From: Streptomyces sp. WM6386
GTDB lineage: Bacteria; Actinomycetota; Actinomycetes; Streptomycetales; Streptomycetaceae
Direction: 5' to 3'
Assembly (NCBI RefSeq): GCF_000972385.1
Contig: NZ_JXTE01000062.1
Span: 1-64,000, forward strand
DNA: 64,000 nucleotides
The position numbers and the translations under genes were made by a program. Positions 8,050 to 17,144 of this stretch are shown here, one piece after another. The first letter of the stretch is position 1. Each line of letters opens with the position of its first letter. The notes beneath the pieces are model-generated. The model made no database searches and was not told the origin of the DNA. It worked only from the letters and a program-made list of their open reading frames with translations.

Positions 8050-8430
8050 TCACCGCGACGATCCAAGGATCACCACGACGCACGCGATCATCGCCAGCGT
8101 GATCAGCGCCATCCCGGTGAGTGTTCCCCGCAGCCATTGCCTGATCCTGACGTGGTGTTGCGCTTCCATCGCGTCGACGCGGTCGGTGATGTGGTCGGTC
8201 ACCATGCGGGCGACGTGCTTCTGCTCTTCCACGTACCACTGCTCGATGTCCCGCTTCTGCTCGGGAGTGAGTCCCACCACGCGCGCGGTGAAAGCCGCCA
8301 CACGGCGGTGCGTCGCTCCCATGTGGGCCTCCCGGTACAGGAAGTCCTCGATGTCGGGCAGGCCGCGGGCGGCCTCCTCACGCGCGGTCATGCCGTACCC
8401 CCTAGGGAAACGAGAACCCCACATGCTCAT
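8050..8430 (-). CDS. Small C-terminally anchored membrane protein
   Basis: A 126-residue protein. A hydrophilic, His/Glu-rich helical domain (MEAQHHVRIRQWL near 88-100) is followed by a single transmembrane helix at about 102-122 (TLTGMALITLAMIACVVVIL) and a four-residue tail, so it is probably tail-anchored with its bulk in the cytoplasm. The ATG at 8430 overlaps the stop codon of the NADH dehydrogenase gene (ATGA), which favours it over the internal ATG at 8391 that also has a G-rich leader. It is the last gene of the SsgA-like / DUF1003 / NADH dehydrogenase operon. Function is unknown; a membrane partner of the dehydrogenase is one possibility. Confidence 0.72.
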   Translation of the reverse strand: MSMWGSRFPRGYGMTAREEAARGLPDIEDFLYREAHMGATHRRVAAFTARVVGLTPEQKRDIEQWYVEEQKHVARMVTDHITDRVDAMEAQHHVRIRQWLRGTLTGMALITLAMIACVVVILGSSR

Positions 8431-9782
8431 GCTGTGCTGCCTTCCTTCGCGCGGCCGGCACTCGGGTCCTGCGTCCGCTCACCCGCCACGAACGCGTCCC
8501 GCGGGTGCTGGACGGAGGCGAGGGACACGAGATCCCGGCCTGTCAGGGCCGCGGTCAGCCAGACCGCCAGAACGCGGATCTTCCGTTCCCAGCTGGGCAC
8601 CGCGAGCACGTGGTAGCCCCGGTGCATCAGCCACGCCGGGAACCCCTTGATGACGATGCCCTTGTACTGGAAGATGCCCCGCCCCAGCCCCAGCGTCGCC
8701 ACCACGCCCAGGCTGTCGTGGCGGTAGTTCCGCACTCGCCGCCCGCGCAGGTCGGCCACGAGGTTCCTGGCGAGACGTCTGCCCTGTCGCACGGCGTGCT
8801 GGGCGTTCGGCACCGTGCGCGCCCCCGGCACCGGCGAGGCCAGGTCGGGGATGGACGCGTCGTCGCCGGCGGCCCACACGTCCGGTACGGGTCGGGCCTC
8901 GGTGCCCACGCGCAGATCGGCGCGGGCCAGCAGCAGGCCGCGTGCGTCGAGCGGCAGGTCCGAGTGGTTGTGCACGACCGGGTTGGCGGCGTTGCCGGCG
9001 GCCCAGACGATCAGCTCGCCGTCGTACTCCGTTCCGTCGGAGAGGACGACGTGGCCGTCTTCGGCGGACAGCAGCTGCGTGTTCAGATGGACCTGCGCGC
9101 CGCGGCGTTCCAGGTGGCGCACCACCCAGGCACCCGGCTTGTCGCTCACCTCGGGCAGGATGCGGCCCCGGGCCTCCACCAGGTGGAAGGAGAGGTCGTC
9201 GGTGCCCAGTTCCGGATACGACCTGAGCATCGCGGCCGCCAGCGACAGCAGTTCACCGAAGCCCTCGACGCCGGAGAACCCGCCTCCCACGAACGTGACG
9301 GTGAGCAGCTTTCGCCGCTCGGGGCCGGGCGGCAGCGACGCGGCCTGGTCGAACGCGGTCATCAGCCGGTCACGTATCGCCACGGCCTCCTCCACGTGCT
9401 TGAGACCGATGGCCTGCTGTGCGAGCCCGGGAATGGGGAACGTACGGGTCACCGCGCCGGCGGTGACCACGAGGATGTCGTAGCGCAGCTCGTAGGTGTC
9501 CCCGCGTACCGGGCGGACGGTCACTGTACGGTCCGCGTTGCTGATCCCCGTCACGGTGCCCGAGATCAACCGGGTGTCGTGCAGGTGCCGCCGCAGTGAC
9601 ACGACGGCGTGTCGTGCCTCCACCGAACCGGCCGCCACCTCGGGCAGGAAGGGCTGATAGGTCATGTACGGGCGCGGGTCGACGACCGTGACCCGAGCCT
9701 CGCCCGGTCGCAGCTTCTTCTGCAGGCCCCAGGCGGTGTAGAAGCCCGCGTAGCCGCCGCCGACGATCAGAATCTCTCGCAT
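8427..9782 (-). CDS. ndh: Type II NADH:quinone oxidoreductase (NDH-2)
   Basis: This 451-residue FAD-dependent, non-proton-pumping NADH dehydrogenase oxidises NADH and reduces menaquinone at the inner face of the membrane. The FAD-binding GxGxxG appears as VGGGYAGFY near residues 7-15. The NADH-binding motif is VGGGFSGVEG near 165-174, and the second FAD motif is VWAAGDDA near 300. The C-terminal third has the hydrophobic and amphipathic stretches that dock NDH-2 on the bilayer. The ATG at 9782 follows AGAGG by about 6 bases. It sits 22 bases after the DUF1003 gene and overlaps the next gene by 4 bases. A second redox enzyme near an orphan cytochrome b fits a respiratory-adaptation theme. Confidence 0.9.
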   Translation of the reverse strand: MREILIVGGGYAGFYTAWGLQKKLRPGEARVTVVDPRPYMTYQPFLPEVAAGSVEARHAVVSLRRHLHDTRLISGTVTGISNADRTVTVRPVRGDTYELRYDILVVTAGAVTRTFPIPGLAQQAIGLKHVEEAVAIRDRLMTAFDQAASLPPGPERRKLLTVTFVGGGFSGVEGFGELLSLAAAMLRSYPELGTDDLSFHLVEARGRILPEVSDKPGAWVVRHLERRGAQVHLNTQLLSAEDGHVVLSDGTEYDGELIVWAAGNAANPVVHNHSDLPLDARGLLLARADLRVGTEARPVPDVWAAGDDASIPDLASPVPGARTVPNAQHAVRQGRRLARNLVADLRGRRVRNYRHDSLGVVATLGLGRGIFQYKGIVIKGFPAWLMHRGYHVLAVPSWERKIRVLAVWLTAALTGRDLVSLASVQHPRDAFVAGERTQDPSAGRAKEGSTA

Positions 9783-9804
9783 GACTGCCTCTGCTTGTTG
9801 TCCG

Positions 9805-10308
9805 TCACCATGTAGACCGCGCAGGCCCGGCCGGTGTGACATCCATCGGCGACTCAGACTGTGCCGGTGGGGGCACCTGCTCGGCGTTCTCGCCGGTGTC
9901 CGTCTCACCCGCGGCCACGGCGTTCACCGCTCGGTGGATCTCGACGGTGAGCGTGTGGACGAGTTCCGTGAGTTGCGTGTTGTGTCGCAGTTCGAGCTCC
10001 TGCGCCTCGTAGTCGTGGTCGGCCTTCTTGCGGGTGAACTCGGCCTGTCGGTTCTGGCCGATCATCACGAACGTGGACAGGAAGATGGCTTCGAGCGACA
10101 CGATCAGCGTGAGCGTCGGCCACGGGCTCTTCTCCGCCCAGACCATCCACACCGCGAACACGACCACGTGGATGTAGACGAACCACATCGATCCGGCGAA
10201 CCGGGTGATCCAGTCGGCGATCCGCAACTGGACGTCCTCAGCGCGCTCCTTCTGCACCTCGAGGTAGGCAGGGTGCCGGCTCAGGCGGCCCCTATCGAAG
10301 CGACTCAC
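9805..10308 (-). CDS. DUF1003 membrane protein
   Basis: A 167-residue protein of the DUF1003 family. After a basic N-terminus there are two transmembrane helices (SMWFVYIHVVVFAVWMVW near 40-57 and TLTLIVSLEAIFLSTFVMIG near 65-84). A charged coiled-coil segment (AEFTRKKADHDYEAQELELR near 89-108) and an acidic, proline-rich tail follow. The family has no established biochemical activity; members are cytoplasmic-membrane proteins, often next to ion transporters. Its start lies inside the end of the SsgA-like gene (17-base overlap) and the NADH dehydrogenase gene begins 22 bases after its stop, so all are probably one transcript. Confidence 0.8.
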   Translation of the reverse strand: MSRFDRGRLSRHPAYLEVQKERAEDVQLRIADWITRFAGSMWFVYIHVVVFAVWMVWAEKSPWPTLTLIVSLEAIFLSTFVMIGQNRQAEFTRKKADHDYEAQELELRHNTQLTELVHTLTVEIHRAVNAVAAGETDTGENAEQVPPPAQSESPMDVTPAGPARSTW

Positions 10309-10741
10309 CTGGACCGCTCAGGAGTTGGTGGACGGCTCCGTCCATGTCCAGGTGACGATCCTCGCTGCCCGTGGGCACCACCGCGAGGGTTCGTCGAAGG
10401 AAGGCACCCAGGGTCTGTGCCGGGGCGGTCACGACGACCGCCTCCTGCTTCGGACACGGGCACAGCGCGATGTGCACCTTGTCCGCCGCCGGGTCCCGGC
10501 AGGGCCAGACCTGGACGTCGCCGACGCCGGTGAGCTTCTCCAGCCCGTCCAGGAGGAGTTCGCGACCGACCACCCAGCGCACGGTCGTGTCGGTGCACAT
10601 GTGGAACGTCAGGGAAACCGCGTAGGGATCGGCGCTGTCGTAGGACAGGTCCAGCAGCACGGGCCGGTCCACTCCTTCGGCGACGACCAGGCGGACCAGC
10701 ATCCGGTACGCCACCTGCGTACAGCTGTCGGGTTCTCTCAT
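10292..10741 (-). CDS. SsgA-like sporulation and cell-division protein
   Basis: A 149-residue SsgA-like protein (SALP), a family confined to sporulating actinomycetes that guides septum placement and peptidoglycan remodelling. Recognisable blocks are LDLSYDSADPYAVSLTFH near 46-63, VGRELLLDGL near 74-83, the basic-acidic segment ending DKVHIALCPCPK near 107-118, and FLRRTLAVVPTGSE near 133-146. The ATG at 10741 is used; a GTG one codon upstream is equally possible. It heads the operon with DUF1003 and NADH dehydrogenase and overlaps the former by 17 bases. Which of the several Streptomyces Ssg subgroups it belongs to cannot be told by eye. Confidence 0.85.
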   Translation of the reverse strand: MREPDSCTQVAYRMLVRLVVAEGVDRPVLLDLSYDSADPYAVSLTFHMCTDTTVRWVVGRELLLDGLEKLTGVGDVQVWPCRDPAADKVHIALCPCPKQEAVVVTAPAQTLGAFLRRTLAVVPTGSEDRHLDMDGAVHQLLSGPGESLR

Positions 10742-10871
10742 CACATCACCGCTCGGTAGATCTGTGGGATCAAGGGAGGTTCCGAGGGCACACGGTGTGA
10801 TGTGTCTTGCGACACTCGTGTGATTCTTGGACATGACGATTCTGCGACGCCCCCGTGGGTTCGCACCATCA

Positions 10872-10910
10872 GTCAAATGACCCGCAAGTCGCCGCGCAGT
10901 CACGTGACTG
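10872..10910. promoter_or_regulatory. Paired GTCA-N2-TGAC palindromes upstream of LAL2
   Basis: Two palindromes sharing the core GTCA-N2-TGAC lie 25 bases apart between the SsgA-like gene and LAL2: GTCAAATGAC at 10872-10881 and the perfect 14-mer CAGTCACGTGACTG at 10897-10910. A third copy of the core (GTCGAATGAC, 16991-17000) precedes the ROK kinase gene. They may be operators for a LuxR-type or other dimeric regulator. The ligand protein is unknown. Confidence 0.45.
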
Positions 10911-10995
10911 ATGTTTGTCCTCGCGGGCCGTTGCACGGTGAGCCCAAGCCTTCCCGCCGTGCAGGGGGAGGACAGCGCCAACGTACGGAGTACCC

Positions 10996-13671
10996 ATGTC
11001 ACTCGGCTCGCGCGTCGAACGGTTGCCCCATACTCCTGCCGCGGACGCCGGTCAGCTCCCTGAGATGGTGGGGCGTGCGCGGCAACTCCGGGAGATCACG
11101 GCGCTGCTCGGGCAGGGCTCGGTCGCCGGCCGTGCACTGTTGCTCTCCGGGGAGCCGGGGGTGGGCAAGAGCGTGCTGCTCGGGGAGGTCGCCCGGGTCA
11201 TGGCCGGGGCGGGTGCCCGGGTGCTGTCGGCCGTCGGCGTCCGGTCCGAGGCCGAGCTCGCCTACGCCGGACTCCACCAGTTGCTGTTGCCGCTGAACGA
11301 CCGGATCGAGCGCTTGGAAGATGCTCATCGGAGGGTTCTGCGCGGTGCGCTGGGCTGGGGCGATCCGGTGCCCGACGGTCGTCACGTCGCCGACTCGGTC
11401 ATCTTCCTGCTGCGCCAACTGGCCACCGAGCGGCCTGTGTTCATCGTCGTTGATGACCTCGGCTGTTTCGACCGGGCCAGTTCGGCGGTGCTGGGCTTCG
11501 TTGCCCGACGGTCGGTGGGCAGCCGTATCGGATTCCTCGCCGCCTGCAGATCGGGAGTCGAGACCTGCTCCGACCGAGCCGGGCTCACCGAGTACGAGCT
11601 GCCGCCGCTGGATCGCGACGCGGCCGAGGAGCTGCTCGGAGTCCGCTTTCCGGGGCTGGCCGGACCGGCGCGGGACCACGTCCTGGCGCAGGCGCAGGGC
11701 AACCCGCTGGCGCTCGTGGAGCTGCCCGCCGCGCAACGCGACGCGTCGGCCGATCTGCACGACGTACTGCCCCTCTCGCTGCAACTTCGCAACCGCCACG
11801 CTTCGCGCGTGGCCCGCCTTCCGGCCGAGTCGCGCCGGCTCCTCCTGCTGCTCGCCCTCGACGGCACCGGAGATCCGGGCGTCCTGCGTGCCGCATCGGG
11901 CGACCCGAAGGCCCTTACGGCGCTGTCAGCGGCGGAATCGGACCGTCTGATCACCTTCGACGACACGAACCGACGGTTCGTCTTCCGGCATCCGCTGATG
12001 AGGGTCGCGGTCGTAGGGACCAGCACCCTGACCGAGCGCTGCCAAGCCCATCGCACGCTGGCCGAGATCCGCGCGGAGGCACCCGAGCGGCGGGCCTGGC
12101 ACCTGGGCCGGGCAACCCTCGTTCCCGACGAGCGGGTCGCCGCCCTGCTGGAGGAGGCCGGGCAGCGCGCCGGTCGGCGAGGTGACGCCACGGCAGCGGT
12201 CGCCACCTTCACCAGGGCCGCCGAACTGAGTCCCCGCCCCGCGGACCGCGCACGCCGGCTGACGTGGGCCGCCTATCTGGGGGCCGACGGGACCGGTGAG
12301 CTGCGCGCGGCGTCGGAGCTCCACGTCCGCGCCCGGTGCGCGGACCCGGACCTCACCGGCTCTCCGTTGACCGCCGCGACGGCGGCTCTCCTCCTGCTCA
12401 ACGGCGGTGACGGCGACATCGACATGGCTCACCGTCTCCTGGTGGAGGCCATCGAAACGGGCAGTCACGGATACGACGCAGAGGACGACGCCCTCATCGA
12501 GACACTGCACGTCCTGCGACTGGTGTGCTGGTCCGGTGGTCGCGACGCACTGTGGGCACCCTTCCACGCGGCCATCGACCGCCTGAAGCCGACTGCTCCG
12601 CCGCTGCTCCGCGCCCGCCCCGACCGGCTCACGGAGCCACGGGACGTCTCCTGGCGTGCGGTCCGTCGGGGACGCGGGGGAGGCCACGTGCGCCGGCACA
12701 TCGACGCGCTCATGCACCTGTGCCTGCAGGATTTCCCGGCCGGCCGGTGGGAGGAGACCGAAACCCTGGCCGCCGAGGGCCTGAGGATCTGCGCAGGGCG
12801 CCAATACCCGTTCTTCTCCTGGTATTTCGAATACCACCAGGCACTGCTGGCCGCCGTCCACGGGCGCTTCGAAGAGAGTCGAAGTACGGCCGACCGGATT
12901 GCGCAGTGGGCCATGCCCCATGGAGTGCTGGCCGCGGCGGCCTTCGCCGACCATGCGCGGGTCCTCGCCGGACTCGGTGCCGGCGACTACGAGTGCGCGT
13001 TCCGCCATGCCGTCGCGATCAGTCCCGCGGGCCGGCTCGCTCCGAACATGTTGTGGACCTGCATGGACCTCGTGGAAGCGGCGGTGCACACCCGGCGTAC
13101 CGCTGAAGCAGAGGCACACGTGCGTGCGCTGCGGGAGGCCGGTGTCGCGGCTCTCTCTCCGCGACTGGCGCTGCTGGTGGCGGGCTCGGCCGCGCTGGTC
13201 GCACCGGATGACGGCGCGGTCGGCAGCTTCGAACAGGCGCTGGCCGTCCCGGGAGCGCAGGACTGGCCTTTCGATCTGGCGCGGATCCGGCTGGCCTACG
13301 GGGAGCGTCTGCGGCGCATGCGCTTCGTCACCGAGGCCCGAGTTCAACTGGACGAGGCGGCCGAGGTGTTCGAGAGCCTGGGCGCCCGGCCGTGGGCCGA
13401 CCGGGCCACGGGTGAACTCCGCGCCACGCGGCGGTCCCGGACCGGAGCGAAGCACGGATCCGTGATCCTCACCGCACAAGAACGGGAGATCGCCGCACTC
13501 GCCGCTTCCGGAATGACCAACAAGCAGATCGGCGAACGTCTCCACCTCTCGCCCCGAACCGTGGGTTCGCACCTCTACCAGCTGTTCCCGAAACTCGGAA
13601 TCGCCTCACGCGCGGCACTCAGGGACGCGCTCACGTCCCTTCCCGCGCGGCGAGAGCCGCGCCGAGGGTGA
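10996..13671 (+). CDS. LuxR-family ATP-binding regulator (LAL2)
   Basis: An 891-residue LAL regulator. Walker A GEPGVGKS lies at 52-59. The Walker B region reads VVDDLGCFD, lacking the QW seen in the other four LALs here, so the ATPase switch may be weakened. The LuxR helix-turn-helix (MTNKQIGERLHLSPRTVGSH) is near residues 835-854. It is a paralogue of LAL3, with which it converges and shares 41 bases of 3' sequence. Relative to LAL3, the segment before LMHLCLQDFPAGRW is about 40 residues shorter and unusually Arg/Gly-rich (VRRGRGGGHVRRH), suggesting an internal deletion or local frame change. The ATG at 10996 has only a weak leader. Confidence 0.83.
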   Translation: MSLGSRVERLPHTPAADAGQLPEMVGRARQLREITALLGQGSVAGRALLLSGEPGVGKSVLLGEVARVMAGAGARVLSAVGVRSEAELAYAGLHQLLLPLNDRIERLEDAHRRVLRGALGWGDPVPDGRHVADSVIFLLRQLATERPVFIVVDDLGCFDRASSAVLGFVARRSVGSRIGFLAACRSGVETCSDRAGLTEYELPPLDRDAAEELLGVRFPGLAGPARDHVLAQAQGNPLALVELPAAQRDASADLHDVLPLSLQLRNRHASRVARLPAESRRLLLLLALDGTGDPGVLRAASGDPKALTALSAAESDRLITFDDTNRRFVFRHPLMRVAVVGTSTLTERCQAHRTLAEIRAEAPERRAWHLGRATLVPDERVAALLEEAGQRAGRRGDATAAVATFTRAAELSPRPADRARRLTWAAYLGADGTGELRAASELHVRARCADPDLTGSPLTAATAALLLLNGGDGDIDMAHRLLVEAIETGSHGYDAEDDALIETLHVLRLVCWSGGRDALWAPFHAAIDRLKPTAPPLLRARPDRLTEPRDVSWRAVRRGRGGGHVRRHIDALMHLCLQDFPAGRWEETETLAAEGLRICAGRQYPFFSWYFEYHQALLAAVHGRFEESRSTADRIAQWAMPHGVLAAAAFADHARVLAGLGAGDYECAFRHAVAISPAGRLAPNMLWTCMDLVEAAVHTRRTAEAEAHVRALREAGVAALSPRLALLVAGSAALVAPDDGAVGSFEQALAVPGAQDWPFDLARIRLAYGERLRRMRFVTEARVQLDEAAEVFESLGARPWADRATGELRATRRSRTGAKHGSVILTAQEREIAALAASGMTNKQIGERLHLSPRTVGSHLYQLFPKLGIASRAALRDALTSLPARREPRRG

Positions 13672-16423
13672 CACGCGAGGTGATTCCGAGCTTCGGGTAG
13701 ATCCGGTGCAGGTGGGCGGCGACGGTCCGGTGGGAGAGGAACAGCCGTTCGCCGATCTGTTTGTTGGTCAGTCCCGATGCGGCGAGGCTGGCGATCGCGT
13801 GTTCCTGCTCCGTGAGCGTGCCGACCTCCAGGTCCTGGTGGGCTCCCCAGGTGGCGGTACGGCCGGTGGCTCGCAGTTCCTCGGCCGCCCGCGCGGCCCA
13901 GGGGGCGGCCCCGAGACGGTGGAAGGTCTTGAGGGCGGCGGCGAGGTGCGTCCGGGCCTCCGGGACGGCCCGTGCGCGACGCAGGTGCTGCCCGTAGGCC
14001 AGGCGGACCCGGGCGAGGTCGAAGGGCCAGCGTTCGGTGCCGGGCACGGCGAGCGCCTCCTCGAAGGCGTCGGCGGCCCGGTCCTGGGGGGCGGCGAGCG
14101 CGGCCGAGCCGGCGGTGATGAGTGCCAGCCGGCCGGAGATGCCGGGCAGGCCCGTCTGTCGCATCACGGCGACATGGGCGAGTGCCTCGGTTCGCCGCCC
14201 GCTGCGCACGGCGGCTTCCACGAGGTCCATGGGGACCCACAGAGCCAGCGGGGCATGGGCGGCCAACACACCTGCAGGGCTGATCGCCGACGCGTCGACG
14301 TACGCCTGTTCGTGGTCACCGCGTCCCAGGGCGGCCAGGGCCGACATGTGCCGCGCGAAGTGCTCGACGGTCCGGGCGCCGCGGGGCACCGCCCACTCCG
14401 TGATCCCCTGTGCCAGCCCTCGCACCGTGCCGTCGTCTCCCCGCGCCGCGGCCAGCAGACCCTGGGCCCTTCGAAACTGCTGGGCCAGCGTCTGATAGCC
14501 GTGGGTCTTGCACAGCGCAAGCCCTTCCGTGGCGAGACGGCCGCACTCGTCCCAGCGACCCGTCATGAAGTCGTCCAGGCACAGCACCACCAGCGCGATG
14601 AGCGCCGAGGTGACCGCGCCGCCTTCGCGCCCGTCCTCGACGACGGGCCAGAGCGCCGCACGGCACCCTGTCGCCCGGTCCACGAACAGCGCCGCCATCG
14701 CGACCCGCTCGATCCGGCTCGGGTCCGTCTCCCGGTGCAGGTCGTGGATCACCGCGTCGAGCAGGGCGAGGGCTGTCGCGGAGGAGCGTGCCGGATCGCC
14801 GTAGACATCGCCGAGCAGTTCCTGGAGGGGAGGCATCGGCACGGTCAGCTGAGCCATGGCGGCCTGGTACGCGTTCCAGAACTCGGGTCTGCCCGCGCAC
14901 AGACACACCCTGCGCAGGGTGCACAGCGCCTCGAAGAGCGCCTCGTCGTCGCCGTCGGACCTGCCGTCGCGGGTCGTGATCGCACCGACCAGCAGCCGGT
15001 GCGCGGTGTTCACATCGCCGTCGCGGTTGAGCAGTACCTGGGAGGCCGCGGCCGCCGCCCGCAGTGATCCCCTGAGTTCCGGGTCGGCACGTCGGGCCTC
15101 CACGAGCAGCTCGGCCGCGGTGCGCAACTCGCCGGTGACGTCCGCGCCCACGAAGGCGGCTTCGGCGAGCCTTCTGCCGCGGTCCGCGGGGCCGGGAGTG
15201 AGGTCGGCGGACCGTACCAGCGCGTTGAAGGCGCCGACGGCGTCGCCGCGTCGGCGGGCCTGGTGCGCGGTGTCCTCCAGGAGGGCGGCGACGTGCTCGT
15301 CAGGATCGAGTGTGGCCTCGGCCAGGTGCCAGGCCCGGCGATCGGGCTGACCGGCCAGCGCTTTGGCCAGAGCGTGGTGGGCGTCCAGACGCTGACCGCT
15401 GGTCGAGCCGGACACGACGGTCGCGCGGATCAGCGGATGGTGGAAGGACAACCGCCCCAGTCCTCGGTGCTCGATCCGCAGCAGCTGCGCCCGCTCCGCG
15501 GGAGCGAGCAGGGCCAGTACGTCCTCGCTCGGGACGGCGGCCCGCAGGACCGACAGGTCGCCGCCGCCCTCCAGCGCGGCCAGGAGCAGCAGCCGGCGGG
15601 TGGGAGCCGGCATCGCCGCGACCCGGGAGCCGTACAGGTCCTGCAGCCGACGGCTGAGCGGGAGCACCTCGGTCAGCAGCACTCCCGCGCTGCCTCGGGA
15701 GTCGCCGAGCGCGACCGGCAGTTCCAGCAGTGCCAGCGGGTTGCCCCGGGCCTGCGCGAGGACCCGCCGCAGCGCCTGCCCGGCGAGCAGCGGGAAGCGG
15801 GTGCCGACCAGGCCGGCTGCCGCCCTGTCGTCCAGTGGGGACACGGTGAGCTCGGGAAGCCCCGCGCGCTCGAAGAAGCTCTCGAACCCGGGCCGCGAGG
15901 CGGCGAGAAGGCCCACTCGGCTCCCGGTCAGCCGCCGGGCGACGAAGGCGAGCGCCGCGGCGCTCGCCCGGTCGACCCATTGCAGATCGTCGACGACCAG
16001 CAGAAGGGGACGACTGCTCGCCGCCCGGCGGAGCAGCGCCAGTACGGCCCCGTAGAGGACCAGCCGATCCACCGGGGCACCGTCACCCGCGCCCAGTGCC
16101 ACGGTCAGGGCCTCGCGGTGCACCGGGTCGAGCCCGTCGTACTCGTGCAGCAACGGTTCGAGTACGTGGTTCAGTCCGGCGAAGCTCAGATCCGCGAGGA
16201 ACTCGACCCCGTCGGAGCGCAGGACCAGCGCGCCGGCCGCGGTCGCCGCACTCGCTGCGGCATCCAGCAGCACGGACTTGCCGACACCCGGCTCCCCGGA
16301 CAGCACCAGCACCCCACCGCGTCCGAGCACCTGGTCGACGTACGACCGAAGCAGCTCCAGCTCCCGGTCGCGTCCTACCAGCCCCTCGGTCGTGCCGTGC
16401 GGCATCGACCTGTCACCGGCCAC
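13631..16423 (-). CDS. LuxR-family ATP-binding regulator (LAL3)
   Basis: A 930-residue LAL regulator with Walker A GEPGVGKS at 43-50, an intact Walker B VVDDLQWVD near 140-148, a long helical TPR-like region and a C-terminal LuxR helix-turn-helix (LTNKQIGERLFLSHRTVAAH). It starts at GTG 16423 with AAGGGGG six bases upstream; a second in-frame ATG lies six codons in. It is the intact paralogue of LAL2 and faces it tail to tail. The cupin gene lies 52 bases upstream in the same orientation, so the two could be co-transcribed from the ECF41-type promoter at 16939. Target genes are unknown. Confidence 0.87.
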   Translation of the reverse strand: MAGDRSMPHGTTEGLVGRDRELELLRSYVDQVLGRGGVLVLSGEPGVGKSVLLDAAASAATAAGALVLRSDGVEFLADLSFAGLNHVLEPLLHEYDGLDPVHREALTVALGAGDGAPVDRLVLYGAVLALLRRAASSRPLLLVVDDLQWVDRASAAALAFVARRLTGSRVGLLAASRPGFESFFERAGLPELTVSPLDDRAAAGLVGTRFPLLAGQALRRVLAQARGNPLALLELPVALGDSRGSAGVLLTEVLPLSRRLQDLYGSRVAAMPAPTRRLLLLAALEGGGDLSVLRAAVPSEDVLALLAPAERAQLLRIEHRGLGRLSFHHPLIRATVVSGSTSGQRLDAHHALAKALAGQPDRRAWHLAEATLDPDEHVAALLEDTAHQARRRGDAVGAFNALVRSADLTPGPADRGRRLAEAAFVGADVTGELRTAAELLVEARRADPELRGSLRAAAAASQVLLNRDGDVNTAHRLLVGAITTRDGRSDGDDEALFEALCTLRRVCLCAGRPEFWNAYQAAMAQLTVPMPPLQELLGDVYGDPARSSATALALLDAVIHDLHRETDPSRIERVAMAALFVDRATGCRAALWPVVEDGREGGAVTSALIALVVLCLDDFMTGRWDECGRLATEGLALCKTHGYQTLAQQFRRAQGLLAAARGDDGTVRGLAQGITEWAVPRGARTVEHFARHMSALAALGRGDHEQAYVDASAISPAGVLAAHAPLALWVPMDLVEAAVRSGRRTEALAHVAVMRQTGLPGISGRLALITAGSAALAAPQDRAADAFEEALAVPGTERWPFDLARVRLAYGQHLRRARAVPEARTHLAAALKTFHRLGAAPWAARAAEELRATGRTATWGAHQDLEVGTLTEQEHAIASLAASGLTNKQIGERLFLSHRTVAAHLHRIYPKLGITSRVTLGAALAAREGT

Positions 16424-16475
16424 GGTGGCCCCCTTCGAGAACTGATGCGGCGGACTCCTCGCCCCGGGCAGTGGC

Positions 16476-16898
16476 TCAGTCGGCGGAAGGCCGTGGGGCG
16501 CGCAGGTGGGCCCGCTTCGCCAGCTCTTCCTCTTCGACCAGCGTGAGCATCGGCCGGCCGGGCGCGCACAGCATGATGACGACGTACTTGGCCGGCGTGT
16601 CCGAAGAGGCGTTGCCGTTCTGGTAGTGGATCACGTCACCGCCCGGCTCCCAGAACGTCTCACCGGCCTTGATGACCCGCTCGGGTTCGCCTTCGAGTTC
16701 CCACCGGACGGCGCCTTCGGTGACGTAGCCGAAACACGGCCCCGAGTGCCGGTGCGGCGGCGTCCCGGGGTGTCCCGGAGGCCACTCGACCACCACGGTC
16801 ATCGCCGAAGCGCCCTCCGGCACGAAGGGCGGCTTGACGTCCGCCAGCATCCTGGGCCCGGTCCCGTCCGTTCCACCCATCGATTCCTTGTCCAACAC
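16476..16898 (-). CDS. Small cupin-domain protein
   Basis: A 140-residue single-domain cupin. Motif 1 is PPHRHSGPCFGYVTEG (47-62) with metal-ligand candidates His49 and His51. Motif 2 is ETFWEPGGDVIHYQNGN (80-96) with His91. Such small cupins are metal-dependent oxygenases, isomerases or ligand sensors; the substrate cannot be read from sequence. It starts at GTG 16898 with GGAGG eight bases upstream. An ECF41-type promoter lies 41 bases upstream of the start, which makes this a probable target of a local sigma factor. It is followed by LAL3 after 52 bases. Confidence 0.8.
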   Translation of the reverse strand: MLDKESMGGTDGTGPRMLADVKPPFVPEGASAMTVVVEWPPGHPGTPPHRHSGPCFGYVTEGAVRWELEGEPERVIKAGETFWEPGGDVIHYQNGNASSDTPAKYVVIMLCAPGRPMLTLVEEEELAKRAHLRAPRPSAD

Positions 16899-16938
16899 GT
16901 GTCACACCTCCGGTCGATCCGACTTGGTCCGCTTAACA

Positions 16939-16965
16939 GACAACGCACGGCCGGGATGTGTGACA
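16939..16965 (-). promoter_or_regulatory. ECF41-type promoter for the cupin gene
   Basis: On the minus strand: TGTCACA (16965-16959), 16 bases, TGTC (16942-16939). Spacing is identical to the promoters at 5539, 5583, 7482, 27807 and 32888. Predicted transcription start is near 16930, giving a leader of about 30 bases before the GTG at 16898. Confidence 0.72.
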
Positions 16966-17144
16966 CAGCGAGCGACAAAGGCGGGACGCAGTCGAATGAC
17001 TCATGCAACTCGCCGCCGGATTGCGGAAGCTGAGCCGGAGGTCGCGAGCCACCCCTGCGACACACGGAATCACAACGTTAGGAACCACACCATGTCTCAC
17101 GGTCCCTTCAGCCCGCGGCGGTTCGACGGCGTGGGCGGTGTCGC

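Noticed and set aside
16900..16906. Additional TGTCACA on the plus strand at the cupin start
   Set aside because: No KGTC 16 bases downstream; it overlaps the cupin ribosome binding site and start.
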